A DNA stretch of 64,000 nt from Gemmatimonadota bacterium (GCA_027623325.1 JAQBXY010000005.1:1-64000); one strand, 5' to 3'; positions 8,735 to 18,077 are shown, counted from the stretch's first letter. A program made the numbers and translations. The notes: generated by a model from the letters alone, not told the origin.

Positions 8735-11341
8735 CTACCGGGCCTTGGGTCGCTCTACCTGGAGTGGAATGATGTCGGCCGCCGACGCGTCGACACCGAG
8801 CAAGTGCTCCACGAAGTACTCGGCCCGGAGCCAGAACCAGTAGTCACCCATGTCGCCGTAGCCGTGGCGTTGACCCGGGAAGACGAAAAAGTCGAAACGT
8901 TTGTTGGCCCGGATGAGCGCGTTCGCCATGCGATGCGTTCCGGCGTGATGGACGTTGTTGTCGATGTCACCGGTCGTGAGGAGCAAGTGGCCCTTCAGAT
9001 TGGCGGCCAGGTCGGAGTTCTTCTGAATGTCGTATTCGAAGCTGACCTCGCCATCGTCCCCGACGACCTCTTTGACCCCGTCGTGCTTCTCCGACCAGTT
9101 CTGGTTGTACACGTCGTTGTCGTGATTCCCCGACGATGACACCGCGACTTTGAAGAAGTCCGGATATACGAGCATCGCGGCGGTCGACATGAAGCCCCCA
9201 CCGGAGTGACCGTAGATGCCGACGCGATTCCGGTCGATGAAGTCGAAACGGTCGGCGAGTTGTTCGACTCCCGCCTTCTTATCCGCCAAGCCATAGTCAC
9301 GTAGGTTGCCGTAGCCGTAGTTGTGGTACCACTTCGAGCGTGCGGGGTGACCACCTCGGTTCCCGATCGTGACCACGATCAGTCCGAACTGTGCGAGCGC
9401 CTGCTCGGGAGCGTTCTGCGCGAACGACTTGGACACCGATTCCGTCTGTGGACCGGGGTACACGAATTGAACGATCGGGTAGCTCTTTTCCGGATCGAAG
9501 TCATAGGGCTTGTACATGACGCCGTAGATGTCGGTCACGCCATCGGCGGACTTCACGGTGTACGGCTCCGGGAATTCGTAACCGGCGGCCATGAGTTGCG
9601 AGAAGTCCGCGACCTCGAGGTCGACGATGCGGGTCCCCGACGCGTTGAAGAGGCCCGATGCCGGTGTGGTGTCGACTCGAGAGTAATTGTCGACGAAGAA
9701 GCGGTTGGACTCGGACATTTCCACGCGATGGTCGAAGTTTCCGGGGTTGAGCAAGGTCAGCCCGGCCCCGTCTACCCCGACCCGGTAGAGGTGTTGGTAG
9801 TATGGATCCTCTCCCGCCTCCCGAGCGTTCGCCCGGAAGAAGACCTGCCCCCGCGCCTCGTCGACGCCGACCACCCCTTCGACGTGCCAGGGGCCTTCGG
9901 TAAGGCGAGCCACGAGGCCACCCTGTGTGTTGTAGCGATACAGGTGGGCCCAGCCGTCCGCCTCGGACCACCAGATCAGGTCTCCGTTCGCCAGTCGGCG
10001 AGGCGATTGGTGCTCCACGTAGGTGTTCAGGCGCTCCTCGATCACGACGCGCACCGCGCTCGTCGCGGGGTCCACCGCCAGCACGTCGACCCGGTGCTGA
10101 TCTCTGCTCTGACGCCACACCAGGAGCTCGTTGGGAGACAGCCATTTCGTAATGCGCGGCTCGTCGGACCCGGCACCACCCCCGCCACCCCCGCCGCCAC
10201 CGAAGCCGCCGGCGGGCGAGGTCGGGTCGTTGTAGATACCCATGCGTTGATCGGCCCACGGACCGTCGTCGACCTGAGCGATCGTGCGGCCCGCCATCTC
10301 GAAGAGCCAGAGCTCGGACTGCGTCACCGACTCTTCGCCCGGGAGATCGTACTTGTAGGTCTCCAGCTCCGGCCGCTCGTTGCCGATGACGTGGACGACC
10401 CAGTAGTCGCCGACTTCTCGTTGGTCGCGCCGAATGAGAGCGAACCGCTGCGAGTTGTGGGACCAGGAGATCTGAGGGTTCTGGCGCTTCTTGTGTTCCT
10501 TCGCGGTCTCGACGTCGGTGTCACCCCGACCGGCAGACCCGTACGAATAGGCCGCCTCACCGTCGGTCGTCAGTCGAGTCTCCTCCACCTCGACTTCTTC
10601 TTCGGCCTTCTCGGCGTCGTCGCCGGACTTTCCGCGCCGGGCATCGAGCACCTTTTCGTACTCCGGGTAGCTCATCATCCAGAGATCGAACTCGCGACTG
10701 AACACGACCCACGTCGTGTCCGGTGAGACCGCCGCCCAACTGGGGTGGCTGTCGGGCGCCTCGTAGTCGGCCAGCTCCCGCAGCGTGCGTGTGCTCACCG
10801 TATACTCGAAGTGATGCACGAGCTTCTTCGCCCGAGGGCCGCCCCGCCGCTCGTCGTCCTGCTGATCGCCCTCGGTCTCGTCCTCCTCGGTGGCTGTTTC
10901 GTCGTCCTGCGACGATTCGACTTCGAAGTGCAGGATGTTGTCGCTGATGAACCGGATATTTCGAATCGGCAGGTGCTGGCCGTCCCAGGGATCACGAGTA
11001 ATCCGGGTGAGCTCTGCCGCGATGCGATCGTTGTCGAAGATCGTGGTCTTGGCCCCGGCTGCGGGGTCCACCAAATAGAAGGACCGGCCCGCGGAGGTTT
11101 CCCACTCGTACCAGAACTTGTCGCCGTGGTTGATCCAGTTGGGCGTGATCGACGTGCTGTGGATCAGGTCACGGATCTTGTAGGGGGCCCAACGCGCCGC
11201 GAGATCGAAGTTCGCCGCAGCCTCCATCCCCAAGGGGGCCTGTGCGTTGAGGCGCGTCGATGTGGCAGCCCCGGCGACGAGCAGGAGCATCAGGGCAGCG
11301 CCCCGCTTCAACAAAGGCGGCGCAAGACGGGTCCGGACCAT
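8735..11341 (-). CDS. S9B (dipeptidyl peptidase IV-like) serine peptidase, exported
   Basis: 868 residues. Signal peptide ending near LNAQAPLG, an N-terminal beta-propeller (DPPIV_N) with an acidic insert rich in E/D (~140-160) and a Gly run (~390), then the alpha/beta hydrolase domain. Catalytic triad: S713 in GHSGGGF, D794 in GDIDNNVH, H826 in RHGYG. Expected to release N-terminal dipeptides from oligopeptides in the periplasm. ATG 11341 selected because GGAG stands 9 nt upstream and a signal peptide follows; the frame is open to 11926 but that extension lies over the divergent HD-GYP gene. It ends 9 nt before the DUF2207 start and probably shares its transcript. Confidence 0.93.
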   Translation of the reverse strand: MVRTRLAPPLLKRGAALMLLLVAGAATSTRLNAQAPLGMEAAANFDLAARWAPYKIRDLIHSTSITPNWINHGDKFWYEWETSAGRSFYLVDPAAGAKTTIFDNDRIAAELTRITRDPWDGQHLPIRNIRFISDNILHFEVESSQDDETATEEDETEGDQQDDERRGGPRAKKLVHHFEYTVSTRTLRELADYEAPDSHPSWAAVSPDTTWVVFSREFDLWMMSYPEYEKVLDARRGKSGDDAEKAEEEVEVEETRLTTDGEAAYSYGSAGRGDTDVETAKEHKKRQNPQISWSHNSQRFALIRRDQREVGDYWVVHVIGNERPELETYKYDLPGEESVTQSELWLFEMAGRTIAQVDDGPWADQRMGIYNDPTSPAGGFGGGGGGGGGAGSDEPRITKWLSPNELLVWRQSRDQHRVDVLAVDPATSAVRVVIEERLNTYVEHQSPRRLANGDLIWWSEADGWAHLYRYNTQGGLVARLTEGPWHVEGVVGVDEARGQVFFRANAREAGEDPYYQHLYRVGVDGAGLTLLNPGNFDHRVEMSESNRFFVDNYSRVDTTPASGLFNASGTRIVDLEVADFSQLMAAGYEFPEPYTVKSADGVTDIYGVMYKPYDFDPEKSYPIVQFVYPGPQTESVSKSFAQNAPEQALAQFGLIVVTIGNRGGHPARSKWYHNYGYGNLRDYGLADKKAGVEQLADRFDFIDRNRVGIYGHSGGGFMSTAAMLVYPDFFKVAVSSSGNHDNDVYNQNWSEKHDGVKEVVGDDGEVSFEYDIQKNSDLAANLKGHLLLTTGDIDNNVHHAGTHRMANALIRANKRFDFFVFPGQRHGYGDMGDYWFWLRAEYFVEHLLGVDASAADIIPLQVERPKAR

Positions 11342-11536
11342 GGAAACGATCTCCAGATAGTGTTTGCGAAGGGGAGCCAAGAGGCGGCCTTCGCCGTCCC
11401 TCGGCAATAGGGGAGGCTTGGCGGGACGCGATGCGTTCTCGTAGCTTGCACCTCCCCAGGCACCCGTTGGACCAGTGAGCACGAATCCGGGTCGACGCCG
11501 GTCGACCAAAGTCCCTAGTCTCAACCGCGCGGCGGG
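11342..11536. promoter_or_regulatory. Divergent intergenic region between S9 peptidase and HD-GYP regulator
   Basis: 195 nt separating divergent starts; it must contain promoters for both directions. A GGTCGACGCCGGTCGACC-type inverted repeat (GGTCGAC...GTCGACC) lies around 11491-11510. I could not pick convincing -35/-10 pairs. Confidence 0.35.
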
Positions 11537-12622
11537 ATGGCCGACATTACCTACAGAATCCTCGTCGCGGACGACGACGAGATGATCCGGACGCTCCATG
11601 CGGAGTTCGTTCGCGGCTTCGGATATGAGGTCGAGGTCGCGGCGGACGGAATCGAAGCGATCGCGAAGATCGGGCTCGGTGTCGACCTGCTGCTCACCGA
11701 CGCGCACATGCCGAACATGGACGGCTTCGAAGTCGCGCGGCGCATTCGGGAGACCCGAGGATCGGACGAACTGCCGATCGTGATGGTCACGAGTCTTGAT
11801 GCGCGTGAAGACCGCCTGCGCGCCTATGAGTCCGGCATCAACGACTTCATCAATAAGCCCGTCGATCATACCGAGTTGCGCCTTCGTCTCAAGTGGCTTC
11901 TCGATCTGAAGTCCGCACGCGATCAACTCAGGGAGAGCAAGGTGACGCTCGAGAGTACCGTCGAAAGGAGGACTCGCGAGCTTAGATCAGCGCTCGAGGA
12001 AGTCACCAAGGCCCAGAGGGCGGTACAGGCCGGGCATCTCGACACGATCCGCCGGTTGACGCTGGCCGCTGAGTACAAGGACCACGATACGGCTGGGCAC
12101 ATTGAGCGCATCGGCCGCTATTCCCAGGTAGTGGGGATGGCCATGCACCTTCAGCCCGGCATGGTGGATCTCCTGTTGCACGCCGCACCCATGCACGATG
12201 TCGGCAAGCTTGGCATTCCGGATAGCATCCTGTTGAAGCCAGGCCCGCTGGACGAGCAGGAGCGTATTACCATGAATACGCACACGACCATTGGTGCCCA
12301 GATTCTGTCCGGTTCCACATCGCCCGTCATCCAGATGGGGGAGCGCGTCGCGTTGACCCACCACGAGAAGTGGGCTGGGGGGGGGTACCCCAAGGGGTTG
12401 TCCGGAGTCCAGATTCCGATCGAGTCCCGCATCTGCAGTGTGGTGGACTTCTTCGATGCCCTCACCATGGATCGGCCGTACCGGAAAGCCGTACCGAACG
12501 ACGAGGTCGTCGAGATGATCCTCGAGGAGAACGGCACGAGTTTCGATCCATCGGTGGTCGAGGTCTTCGTGAAGGTGCGACCCGAACTCGAGGCGATACA
12601 GGTCGAGTACATCGGCCACTAA
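11537..12622 (+). CDS. Response regulator with HD-GYP domain (c-di-GMP phosphodiesterase)
   Basis: 361 residues. Receiver domain (1-~125) with DDDE at 12-15, phospho-acceptor D55 in LLLTDAHMP and K108 in INKPVD. A helical linker (~128-165, coiled-coil-like) leads to an HD-GYP domain: H188 in AGHIERIG, HD dyad H220-D221 in MHDVGKLGIPD, HHEKWAGGGYPKGL (GYP at 283-285) and DFFDALTMDRPYR. All metal-binding residues expected of an active HD-GYP phosphodiesterase are present, so phosphorylation-controlled hydrolysis of cyclic-di-GMP is likely. ATG 11537. The stop lies inside a 17-bp tandem duplication. No diguanylate cyclase is seen in the window. Confidence 0.93.
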   Translation: MADITYRILVADDDEMIRTLHAEFVRGFGYEVEVAADGIEAIAKIGLGVDLLLTDAHMPNMDGFEVARRIRETRGSDELPIVMVTSLDAREDRLRAYESGINDFINKPVDHTELRLRLKWLLDLKSARDQLRESKVTLESTVERRTRELRSALEEVTKAQRAVQAGHLDTIRRLTLAAEYKDHDTAGHIERIGRYSQVVGMAMHLQPGMVDLLLHAAPMHDVGKLGIPDSILLKPGPLDEQERITMNTHTTIGAQILSGSTSPVIQMGERVALTHHEKWAGGGYPKGLSGVQIPIESRICSVVDFFDALTMDRPYRKAVPNDEVVEMILEENGTSFDPSVVEVFVKVRPELEAIQVEYIGH

Positions 12623-12647
12623 CCGGCAGTGGCCACTAACGGGCAGT
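12614..12647. repeat. 17-bp tandem duplication at the end of the HD-GYP gene
   Basis: Two adjacent 17-bp units (12614-12630 and 12631-12647) starting GGCCACTAAC differ at one base. The first contains the TAA stop at 12620-12622. Probably a recent slippage duplication without function. Confidence 0.8.
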
Positions 12648-12675
12648 CCAGCTTCCCCAGGAGCATCAGTCCGAC

Positions 12676-13890
12676 ATGAGCCTCGAAAAACGGTACGGCG
12701 GGTACACATCGTTTTCGTACCTCGAAGCCGGTAAGGACTACAAGAGCTTCGAGTTGGCCCCTGAGTTGGACCGGGTCGTCCCGTATCGGCTAGCGCTCGG
12801 CGAGGCCGACGAGTCCCGCGTTCGAGAGATCGTGGGGCGCACCCCCTTCGTCTCCATGCACGAACACCTCGGAGTATTCCCCGACCGCATCGAAGAGACG
12901 CCCGAATACGCACGCCAGGGCCGAATGAGCACCGCGTTCGCTGGGCTCGCCGCCTCGTACTGGGACGCGGTCTTCGACAATCTCATGGACGGCATCTGCG
13001 CGATCCACTCCTCCTCGGGGTGGCAGTGGAACGACGTGCTTCACGATCTCGGCATGCGCATGTGTGACCTCGCGCATCAGGATTTCGTTATTCCATGCCT
13101 CCGCGTCGACGACGTGCAGCGGGCGCACGACGAAGGACGCCTCGCCTGGATCGCGACGATGGAGGGAGCGGCGATGATCGAACACGAGCTCGATCGTATC
13201 GACATTCTCCATGGGTTCGGCCTTCGCTCACTCGGCATCACGTATTCGGAATCGAACGCGCTCGGAAACGGTCTGAAGGAAGACCGCGACGGGGGGCTGA
13301 CCAAGTTCGGAAAGAAGGCGGTGGAGCGCATGAACAAGGTCGGACTGCTCATCGACTGCTCACACTGCGGCGACCAAACCACCCTGGACACCGTCGAGTG
13401 GAGCGAGAAGCCGATCGTGCTGTCGCATATCGGGGCCCGGGCTCTGTGGGACTCCAATCGCCTCGCGCCGGACGACGTGCTCGAGGCGGTGGCAGCCAAG
13501 GGAGGTGTGATCGGGATCGAGTGCGCTCCCCACACCACGCTCACGAAAAAGAATCGGACGCATAATCTCGAAGCCTTCATGGAACACTTCGAGTACGTCC
13601 GGGCGCTCGTCGGGATTGAACACGTGGGCTTCGGCCCCGACACGGTCTATGGGGACCACGTCGGGCTCCATCGGACCTACTCCGCGAGCCTTTCCCTGAA
13701 GGAATCACGGGGAGCCGGGAAGCCGGACCAACACTACGACGAGGTCGAATACGTCGAAGGCCTCGAGAACCCCACGGAGGGTTCGCACAACATCGTGCGG
13801 TGGCTGGTGAAGCACGGGTACTCCGACACTGAAATCGAAATGGCGATGGGCGGCAACGCACTCCGTGTGATGCGTCAGGCGTGGGCCTGA
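12676..13890 (+). CDS. M19-family (membrane/renal dipeptidase-like) metallopeptidase
   Basis: 404 residues, no signal peptide. M19 motifs in order: ATMEGAAMIE (Glu ligand, ~155), GFGLRSLGITYSESNALG, GLTKFGKKAVERMNKVGLLIDCSH (His ligand), KPIVLSHIGARAL (second His), GGVIGIE and GIEHVGFGPDTVYG (Asp). The first metal motif reads SMHEHLG where M19 enzymes normally have HxD, so the alpha-site is atypical. It would cleave dipeptides in the cytoplasm. First gene of a plus-strand run through a symporter and an M28 peptidase, consistent with peptide uptake and use. ATG start 12676. Annotation as dipeptidase is by family; substrate unproven. Confidence 0.82.
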   Translation: MSLEKRYGGYTSFSYLEAGKDYKSFELAPELDRVVPYRLALGEADESRVREIVGRTPFVSMHEHLGVFPDRIEETPEYARQGRMSTAFAGLAASYWDAVFDNLMDGICAIHSSSGWQWNDVLHDLGMRMCDLAHQDFVIPCLRVDDVQRAHDEGRLAWIATMEGAAMIEHELDRIDILHGFGLRSLGITYSESNALGNGLKEDRDGGLTKFGKKAVERMNKVGLLIDCSHCGDQTTLDTVEWSEKPIVLSHIGARALWDSNRLAPDDVLEAVAAKGGVIGIECAPHTTLTKKNRTHNLEAFMEHFEYVRALVGIEHVGFGPDTVYGDHVGLHRTYSASLSLKESRGAGKPDQHYDEVEYVEGLENPTEGSHNIVRWLVKHGYSDTEIEMAMGGNALRVMRQAWA

Positions 13891-14642
13891 TCGGAAGCCT
13901 CTTCAGAAGTACGGCGCCGGGCGTCGCTCGCCCATGCGGTGCCTCGCACACCCGGCCGGCCGTCGCCTTCCTCCTGCTTTTGGCCGGGGTATCCCCCCTC
14001 GGAGCGAGCCCCCAGACAAGCCAATGGCGTGTGGCCTCTGCGAGAATGGTCGTCGAACTCATCGACGCCGACGGTGCCGCGACGGTGCGTGTGGACTACC
14101 TGTTGGTGGGTGGCCTCCCGGGAAGTGCGGTGCCCCTCCAGTTGCTGGGCTTCGCCGCCGCCACGACGGAGGAGGTCACGGTCGCAGGGTTGGGGGACGT
14201 GATTCTGTGGCCCGCTTCGGGGAGCCTCCGCGCGGCATCGTTCTCCGCGCCGGATCACGATCCCGGATCACCCCTTCGGCTGTCGGTGGGCTACCGGATC
14301 GCGCATGCGGTGGAGGGTGAGGGTCCGGTGCTGCGGGTCAGGATACCGGTCGCCGTGGTTCCTCTACCGACCGCAGAGGGGGTCGAGGCGCCCTTCGAGG
14401 CGAGGGTTCGCCTTCCGAACGGGTGGACGCTGTCCGAGGCGTTTCCATCGGGCTTTCGGGCCGATTCGGCCGGAGATCAAGTCGTGTCCCTTGCGGTGAT
14501 CCCTTCGGTGGTCGGATTCCGGGCGAACACAGATGGCCAGTGGCGTCTGGGATTTCCACTCGTCGTGCATCTCCTCATGGCCACGATTCTGATCGCCTTC
14601 GGATGGAGAGGCTTACGACATCTCCGGAAGCTCGCCGCATGA
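13881..14642 (+). CDS. Exported or membrane-anchored beta-rich protein, unknown
   Basis: 253 residues starting at GTG 13881, overlapping the dipeptidase end by 10 nt. Basic N-terminus followed by a signal segment (AVAFLLLLAGVSPLGA), a body rich in beta strands and G/P turns (LRVRIPVAVVPLPTAEGVEAP), and one TM helix near the C-terminus (FPLVVHLLMATILIAFGW) with a basic cytoplasmic tail. Topology therefore extracytoplasmic with a C-terminal anchor. The stop overlaps the next start (ATGA). No family recognised; the position in the operon suggests an accessory to peptide or amino-acid transport. Confidence 0.7.
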   Translation: MGLIGSLFRSTAPGVARPCGASHTRPAVAFLLLLAGVSPLGASPQTSQWRVASARMVVELIDADGAATVRVDYLLVGGLPGSAVPLQLLGFAAATTEEVTVAGLGDVILWPASGSLRAASFSAPDHDPGSPLRLSVGYRIAHAVEGEGPVLRVRIPVAVVPLPTAEGVEAPFEARVRLPNGWTLSEAFPSGFRADSAGDQVVSLAVIPSVVGFRANTDGQWRLGFPLVVHLLMATILIAFGWRGLRHLRKLAA

Positions 14643-14737
14643 TCGAAGCGGGCTTCACGTTCTGGGGGCTGTTCGTCGCCTGTGCCCTCATCACGCTCGG
14701 CTACGCAGCCTGGATGATTCGTGAGGAGCGGAAGTGA
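14639..14737 (+). CDS. Symporter small accessory protein (32 aa)
   Basis: A 32-codon ORF: MIEAGFTFWGLFVACALIT, then LGYAAWMIREERK. One TM helix with a charged C-terminus. Its ATG overlaps the previous stop (ATGA) and its TGA overlaps the GTG of the following SSS symporter (GTGA), so all three genes are coupled. NCBI protein families include a very short 'symporter small accessory protein' of this size and context; this assignment is from memory of that family and from position. Below usual gene-caller length limits. Confidence 0.7.
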   Translation: MIEAGFTFWGLFVACALITLGYAAWMIREERK

Positions 14738-16176
14738 CGGCGCAGACCTGGATCTTCGTCGGGTACTTCGCCGTCGTGTTCGCGATCGGCTGGTACAGTC
14801 TACGCGCCACGAAGAGTGAGGAGGATTACTGGATCGCCGGGGGGAATCTGGGATGGTTCGCGGGCGGTGCGACCATGGCGGCTACCCACACGTCGGCCGG
14901 CACATTCGTCGGGACGATCGGTGTGATGTATACGGCCGGGTGGTCGTTCGGATGGGTACTCCTTGCGATCCCTCTGGCGTACTGGTTCATGGTCGCGGTC
15001 CTCGCCCCACGCTTCACGAGGCAGAAGGAACTCACGATCCCGGCCTTCATCGAGACGCGCTACTACGGAAAAGGCATCCGTGGGCTTGCCGCCGCGATCA
15101 TCCTCGTGGCGACAGTCGTGTACGTGCAGGCGCAGATCGTAGCCGGAGGCCTCATCGCGCATACGGTGTTCGGCATACCGACCACGTGGGGGATGATCGG
15201 GTTCACCTCGATCCTGCTGATCTATACGGTGGCCGGAGGGATGGTCGCTGTCGTTTACACCGATGCCTTCCAGCTCGTGATCATGGGGCTCGGAGCCGCG
15301 TTCGCGGTGCCACTGGCGCTCCGTCAGGTGGATGGGCTCGACGGGCTGATGACGCTCGTACAATCTGCGCACCCGCTGGTCTTCTCGTGGGAGGCGATGC
15401 CCGCCACGTTGCTGCTGACCATGGCGCTGTCGTTCTTCCTCGGAGGCATCGCCACGCCCGAAAAGCTCATTCGCCTGTATGCCATGAAGGACATGCACAC
15501 GATCCGACGCGGAGTTCTCTTCGCGATCGTCATGATCCTCGGCATCAACCTGCTCGTGTTCGTGCTGGCTCTCACGGCCATCGTACTGTTCCCAACGCTG
15601 CCGACGGGCGACCTGGCCATGCCCATGGTCGCGACGGCCGTGCTTCCTGCCACGCTCGGCGCCCTCATGCTGGCGGCGATCACATCGGCCATGATGTCGA
15701 CCGTCGACTCGCTCCTCATCGTGGCAGGGTCGGCTCTTTCCGTGGACATCTATCAGAACCTCATCAATCCGGGGGTGACGCCGGGGCGTCGCCGATGGGT
15801 CGACCGGGGCGGCATCGTCGTGGTAGGTACCATTCCCGTCGTGTTGCTCTTGAGCGGCGTCGGCCAGGGTGAACTCATCCAGTTCATCGTCCTGCTGTTC
15901 ACGGCGCTGATGGCGTCGGCCTTCGTCATGCCCGTCGTCGGCGGCGTCTTGTGGAGGCGAGCGACCCGCGAGGGCGCGATCGCGTCGATGGTCGGGGGTG
16001 TGACAGCTACATTCTTATGGGAGGCGCTCGGGCCACCCTCCATCGAACCCGTGGTCGCCGGCTTTCTTACTTCTGCGGTCCTCTTCGTGGGGGTCAGCCT
16101 GATGAGTCCTCCTCCTCCTGCTGCCGCCCTCGAGCCCTACTTCGATTCACCCACTCCAAGGGGAGCCTCATCGTGA
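14734..16176 (+). CDS. Sodium:solute symporter family (SSS) transporter
   Basis: 480 residues with about 13 hydrophobic helices. SSS features: N-terminal GWYSLRATKSEEDYWIAGGNLGW, AATHTSAGTFVGTIGVMY in the first repeat, a VAGGMVAVVYTDAFQ signature and AAITSAMMSTVDSLLIVAGSAL, the helix that supplies the Na2-site serines. Likely imports an amino acid, peptide-derived acid or sugar with Na+; the flanking M19 and M28 peptidases favour amino acids or small peptides. GTG start overlaps the 32-residue accessory gene and the TGA overlaps the M28 GTG, so the operon is translationally coupled. Substrate not predictable from sequence. Confidence 0.92.
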   Translation: MTAQTWIFVGYFAVVFAIGWYSLRATKSEEDYWIAGGNLGWFAGGATMAATHTSAGTFVGTIGVMYTAGWSFGWVLLAIPLAYWFMVAVLAPRFTRQKELTIPAFIETRYYGKGIRGLAAAIILVATVVYVQAQIVAGGLIAHTVFGIPTTWGMIGFTSILLIYTVAGGMVAVVYTDAFQLVIMGLGAAFAVPLALRQVDGLDGLMTLVQSAHPLVFSWEAMPATLLLTMALSFFLGGIATPEKLIRLYAMKDMHTIRRGVLFAIVMILGINLLVFVLALTAIVLFPTLPTGDLAMPMVATAVLPATLGALMLAAITSAMMSTVDSLLIVAGSALSVDIYQNLINPGVTPGRRRWVDRGGIVVVGTIPVVLLLSGVGQGELIQFIVLLFTALMASAFVMPVVGGVLWRRATREGAIASMVGGVTATFLWEALGPPSIEPVVAGFLTSAVLFVGVSLMSPPPPAAALEPYFDSPTPRGASS

Positions 16177-17531
16177 AGTCCCTTCGTCTCCTTCTGCTCG
16201 CGGGCCTGACGCTTATCGCCGTCCCGGCCGCGGGCGAAGCCCAAGTCGCCGATCAGTACCGTGCTGTCGCAAACCGGATCATCGACGCAGCCACCGAGAA
16301 CCACGATGCGTTCGCGCGCCTGACGGAACTCGTCGATCTCTTCGGAGCCCGAGTTTCGGGATCCGTGGCCCTCGAGAGCGCCATCGACTGGATGCTCGAA
16401 GAGATGGAGGCGGACGGATTGGATAACCCACGCGGTGACCCCGTCATGGTCCCCCATTGGGTTCGTGGCGAGGAAAGCCTCGAGATGATTCTGCCGCGCC
16501 CCCGAACCCTTCCGATGCTCGGGCTTGGGGGCAGCATCGCCACCCCGACCGCAGGTATCCGGGCCGAAGTGCTGGTCGTGGGGAGTTACGCGGAGCTTGA
16601 GGATCGGGCCGCCGAGGCGGGCGGGCGCATCGTGCTCTTCGATGTCCCGTTCACGACCTATGGGGAGACGGTTCAATACCGGTCGGGAGGCGCGATCGCC
16701 GCGGCACGGGTCGGCGCTGTCGCGAGCTTGATCCGGTCGGTGACGCCGTACTCGCAGCAGACGCCGCATACCGGCTACAGCCGGTACGAAGACGGCGTAA
16801 CGAAGATTCCACACGCGGCGATCACCGTCGAAGACGCGGAGTTGCTTCATCGAATGCAGGATCGCGGTGAGCGCGTGGAGTTACTGCTGAAGATGGAGGC
16901 GCAGACGCTGCCCGACGCTCCGTCTCGGAACGTCATGGCCGAAATCGTCGGGAGCGAGTTTCCGAACGAGGTCGTGGTGCTGGGCGGTCACATCGACTCG
17001 TGGGACGTAGGCCAGGGTGCGATGGACGACGCGGGTGGCGTCGTGGCCGCCTGGGAAGCGATTCGCCTCATGAAGGCGCTCGGCTTGAGGCCACGCCGCA
17101 CGGTTCGTGCGGTCGGTTGGACCAGCGAGGAAAACGGGGGGCCCGGAGGCCCTACCTACGCCCGCGACCACGCGGATGAGTATCACGTCCTCGCCATGGA
17201 GTCGGACGGCGGAGTCTTCAAGCCCTCCGGCTTCGGCTTCACCGGATCGGATGAAGCGTTCCGAATCATCACCGAGATCGGGACGCTACTCGAACGCATC
17301 GGATCCGGTACGATCTCGCGTGGGGGAGGCGGCGCGGACATCGGACCGCTCATGGCCACGGGCGTGCCCGGTATGGGACTCAACGTGGATGGCACGAAGT
17401 ATTTCTGGTACCACCACACCGACTCCGATACCATCGACAAGCTCGATCCGGACGAGGTCGCCCTTTGTGTTGCGACCATGGCCGTGATCGCGTATGTGGT
17501 TGCGGACATGCCGCAACGGCTTCCCCGGTAG
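16173..17531 (+). CDS. Exported M28 metallopeptidase (carboxypeptidase Q-like)
   Basis: 452 residues beginning at GTG 16173 with a signal peptide (MKSLRLLLLAGLTLIAVPAAGEA). A PA-like insert (~115-190) precedes the catalytic domain. Zinc ligands: H in LGGHIDSWD, D in MDDAGG, E pair in TSEENGG, D in MESDGG and H in YHHTDSDT. All five are present. The order matches PGCP/carboxypeptidase Q-like enzymes, which act on dipeptides. It is last in the M19-symporter operon. The longer open frame from 15951 is only the symporter gene read in another frame. Confidence 0.9.
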   Translation: MKSLRLLLLAGLTLIAVPAAGEAQVADQYRAVANRIIDAATENHDAFARLTELVDLFGARVSGSVALESAIDWMLEEMEADGLDNPRGDPVMVPHWVRGEESLEMILPRPRTLPMLGLGGSIATPTAGIRAEVLVVGSYAELEDRAAEAGGRIVLFDVPFTTYGETVQYRSGGAIAAARVGAVASLIRSVTPYSQQTPHTGYSRYEDGVTKIPHAAITVEDAELLHRMQDRGERVELLLKMEAQTLPDAPSRNVMAEIVGSEFPNEVVVLGGHIDSWDVGQGAMDDAGGVVAAWEAIRLMKALGLRPRRTVRAVGWTSEENGGPGGPTYARDHADEYHVLAMESDGGVFKPSGFGFTGSDEAFRIITEIGTLLERIGSGTISRGGGGADIGPLMATGVPGMGLNVDGTKYFWYHHTDSDTIDKLDPDEVALCVATMAVIAYVVADMPQRLPR

Positions 17532-17547
17532 GCGGGCTTCCGCCCGC
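17532..17547 (+). other. Short GC hairpin after the peptide operon
   Basis: GCGGGC-TTCC-GCCCGC begins right after the M28 stop. No T-tract follows, so it is a weak terminator or an mRNA 3'-end stabiliser. Confidence 0.4.
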
Positions 17548-17567
17548 ACCCCCACAAGGAGCACGAC

Positions 17568-18077
17568 ATGACTCAGGTTGGTGGCGATCTCACGACGCGG
17601 ATGATCGGCGCGGCGTTCCTGAATATCGAAACGTTCGAGGAAGTCGAACACGACGAGACGGCCACCGCGCAGGCCGCCGCGATCGTCGTGGGGGTCGCCG
17701 TCTGCAAGGCTCTGGGCACGTGGGGCGGTGGGCTGGGGTTCGCCCTTTGGTCGGCCACGGTTGCTTTCGGCTCCTGGCTCGTCTGGGCGGGGATCACGTA
17801 CCTCGTGGGCGAGAAGATCTTCCAGGGTAAAGCGACCTGGGGCGAGCTGTTGCGCACGCTCGGGTTCGCACAGGCTCCCGGCGTCTTGTTCATCCTCGGG
17901 GTCGTTCCCGTCATCGGCGGGCTGTCTTCATGGGTCGCGTCCCTCTGGATCATGATCGCGGGCTTTATTGCCATCCGGCAGGCGTTGGATATCGGAAACG
18001 GAAAGACCTTCCTGACCGTGCTGGTTGGCGGAGGGGTGTACTCCTTCCTGCAGATCTTCTCGTTCTTTCCCTTCTGA
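17568..18077 (+). CDS. YIP1-family membrane protein
   Basis: 169 residues with four to five hydrophobic segments after a soluble N-terminus of about 45 residues (LNIETFEEVEHDETATAQA). Pattern of YIP1-domain proteins: AAAIVVGVAVCKALG, LVWAGITYLVGEKIFQGKATWGELLRTLGFAQAPGVLFILG and IAIRQALDIGNGKTFLTVL. AAGGAG is 7 nt upstream of the ATG. Bacterial function unknown. It lies 9 nt upstream of fdhD and may be cotranscribed with it by accident of position. Confidence 0.75.
   Translation: MTQVGGDLTTRMIGAAFLNIETFEEVEHDETATAQAAAIVVGVAVCKALGTWGGGLGFALWSATVAFGSWLVWAGITYLVGEKIFQGKATWGELLRTLGFAQAPGVLFILGVVPVIGGLSSWVASLWIMIAGFIAIRQALDIGNGKTFLTVLVGGGVYSFLQIFSFFPF

Noticed and set aside
9323-10726. 467-codon plus-strand ORF antisense to the S9 peptidase
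   Set aside because: High-GC shadow; the opposite strand has a full catalytic triad and propeller.
11342-11926. 195-codon N-terminal extension of the S9 peptidase
   Set aside because: Lies over the divergent HD-GYP gene; signal peptide and SD support 11341.
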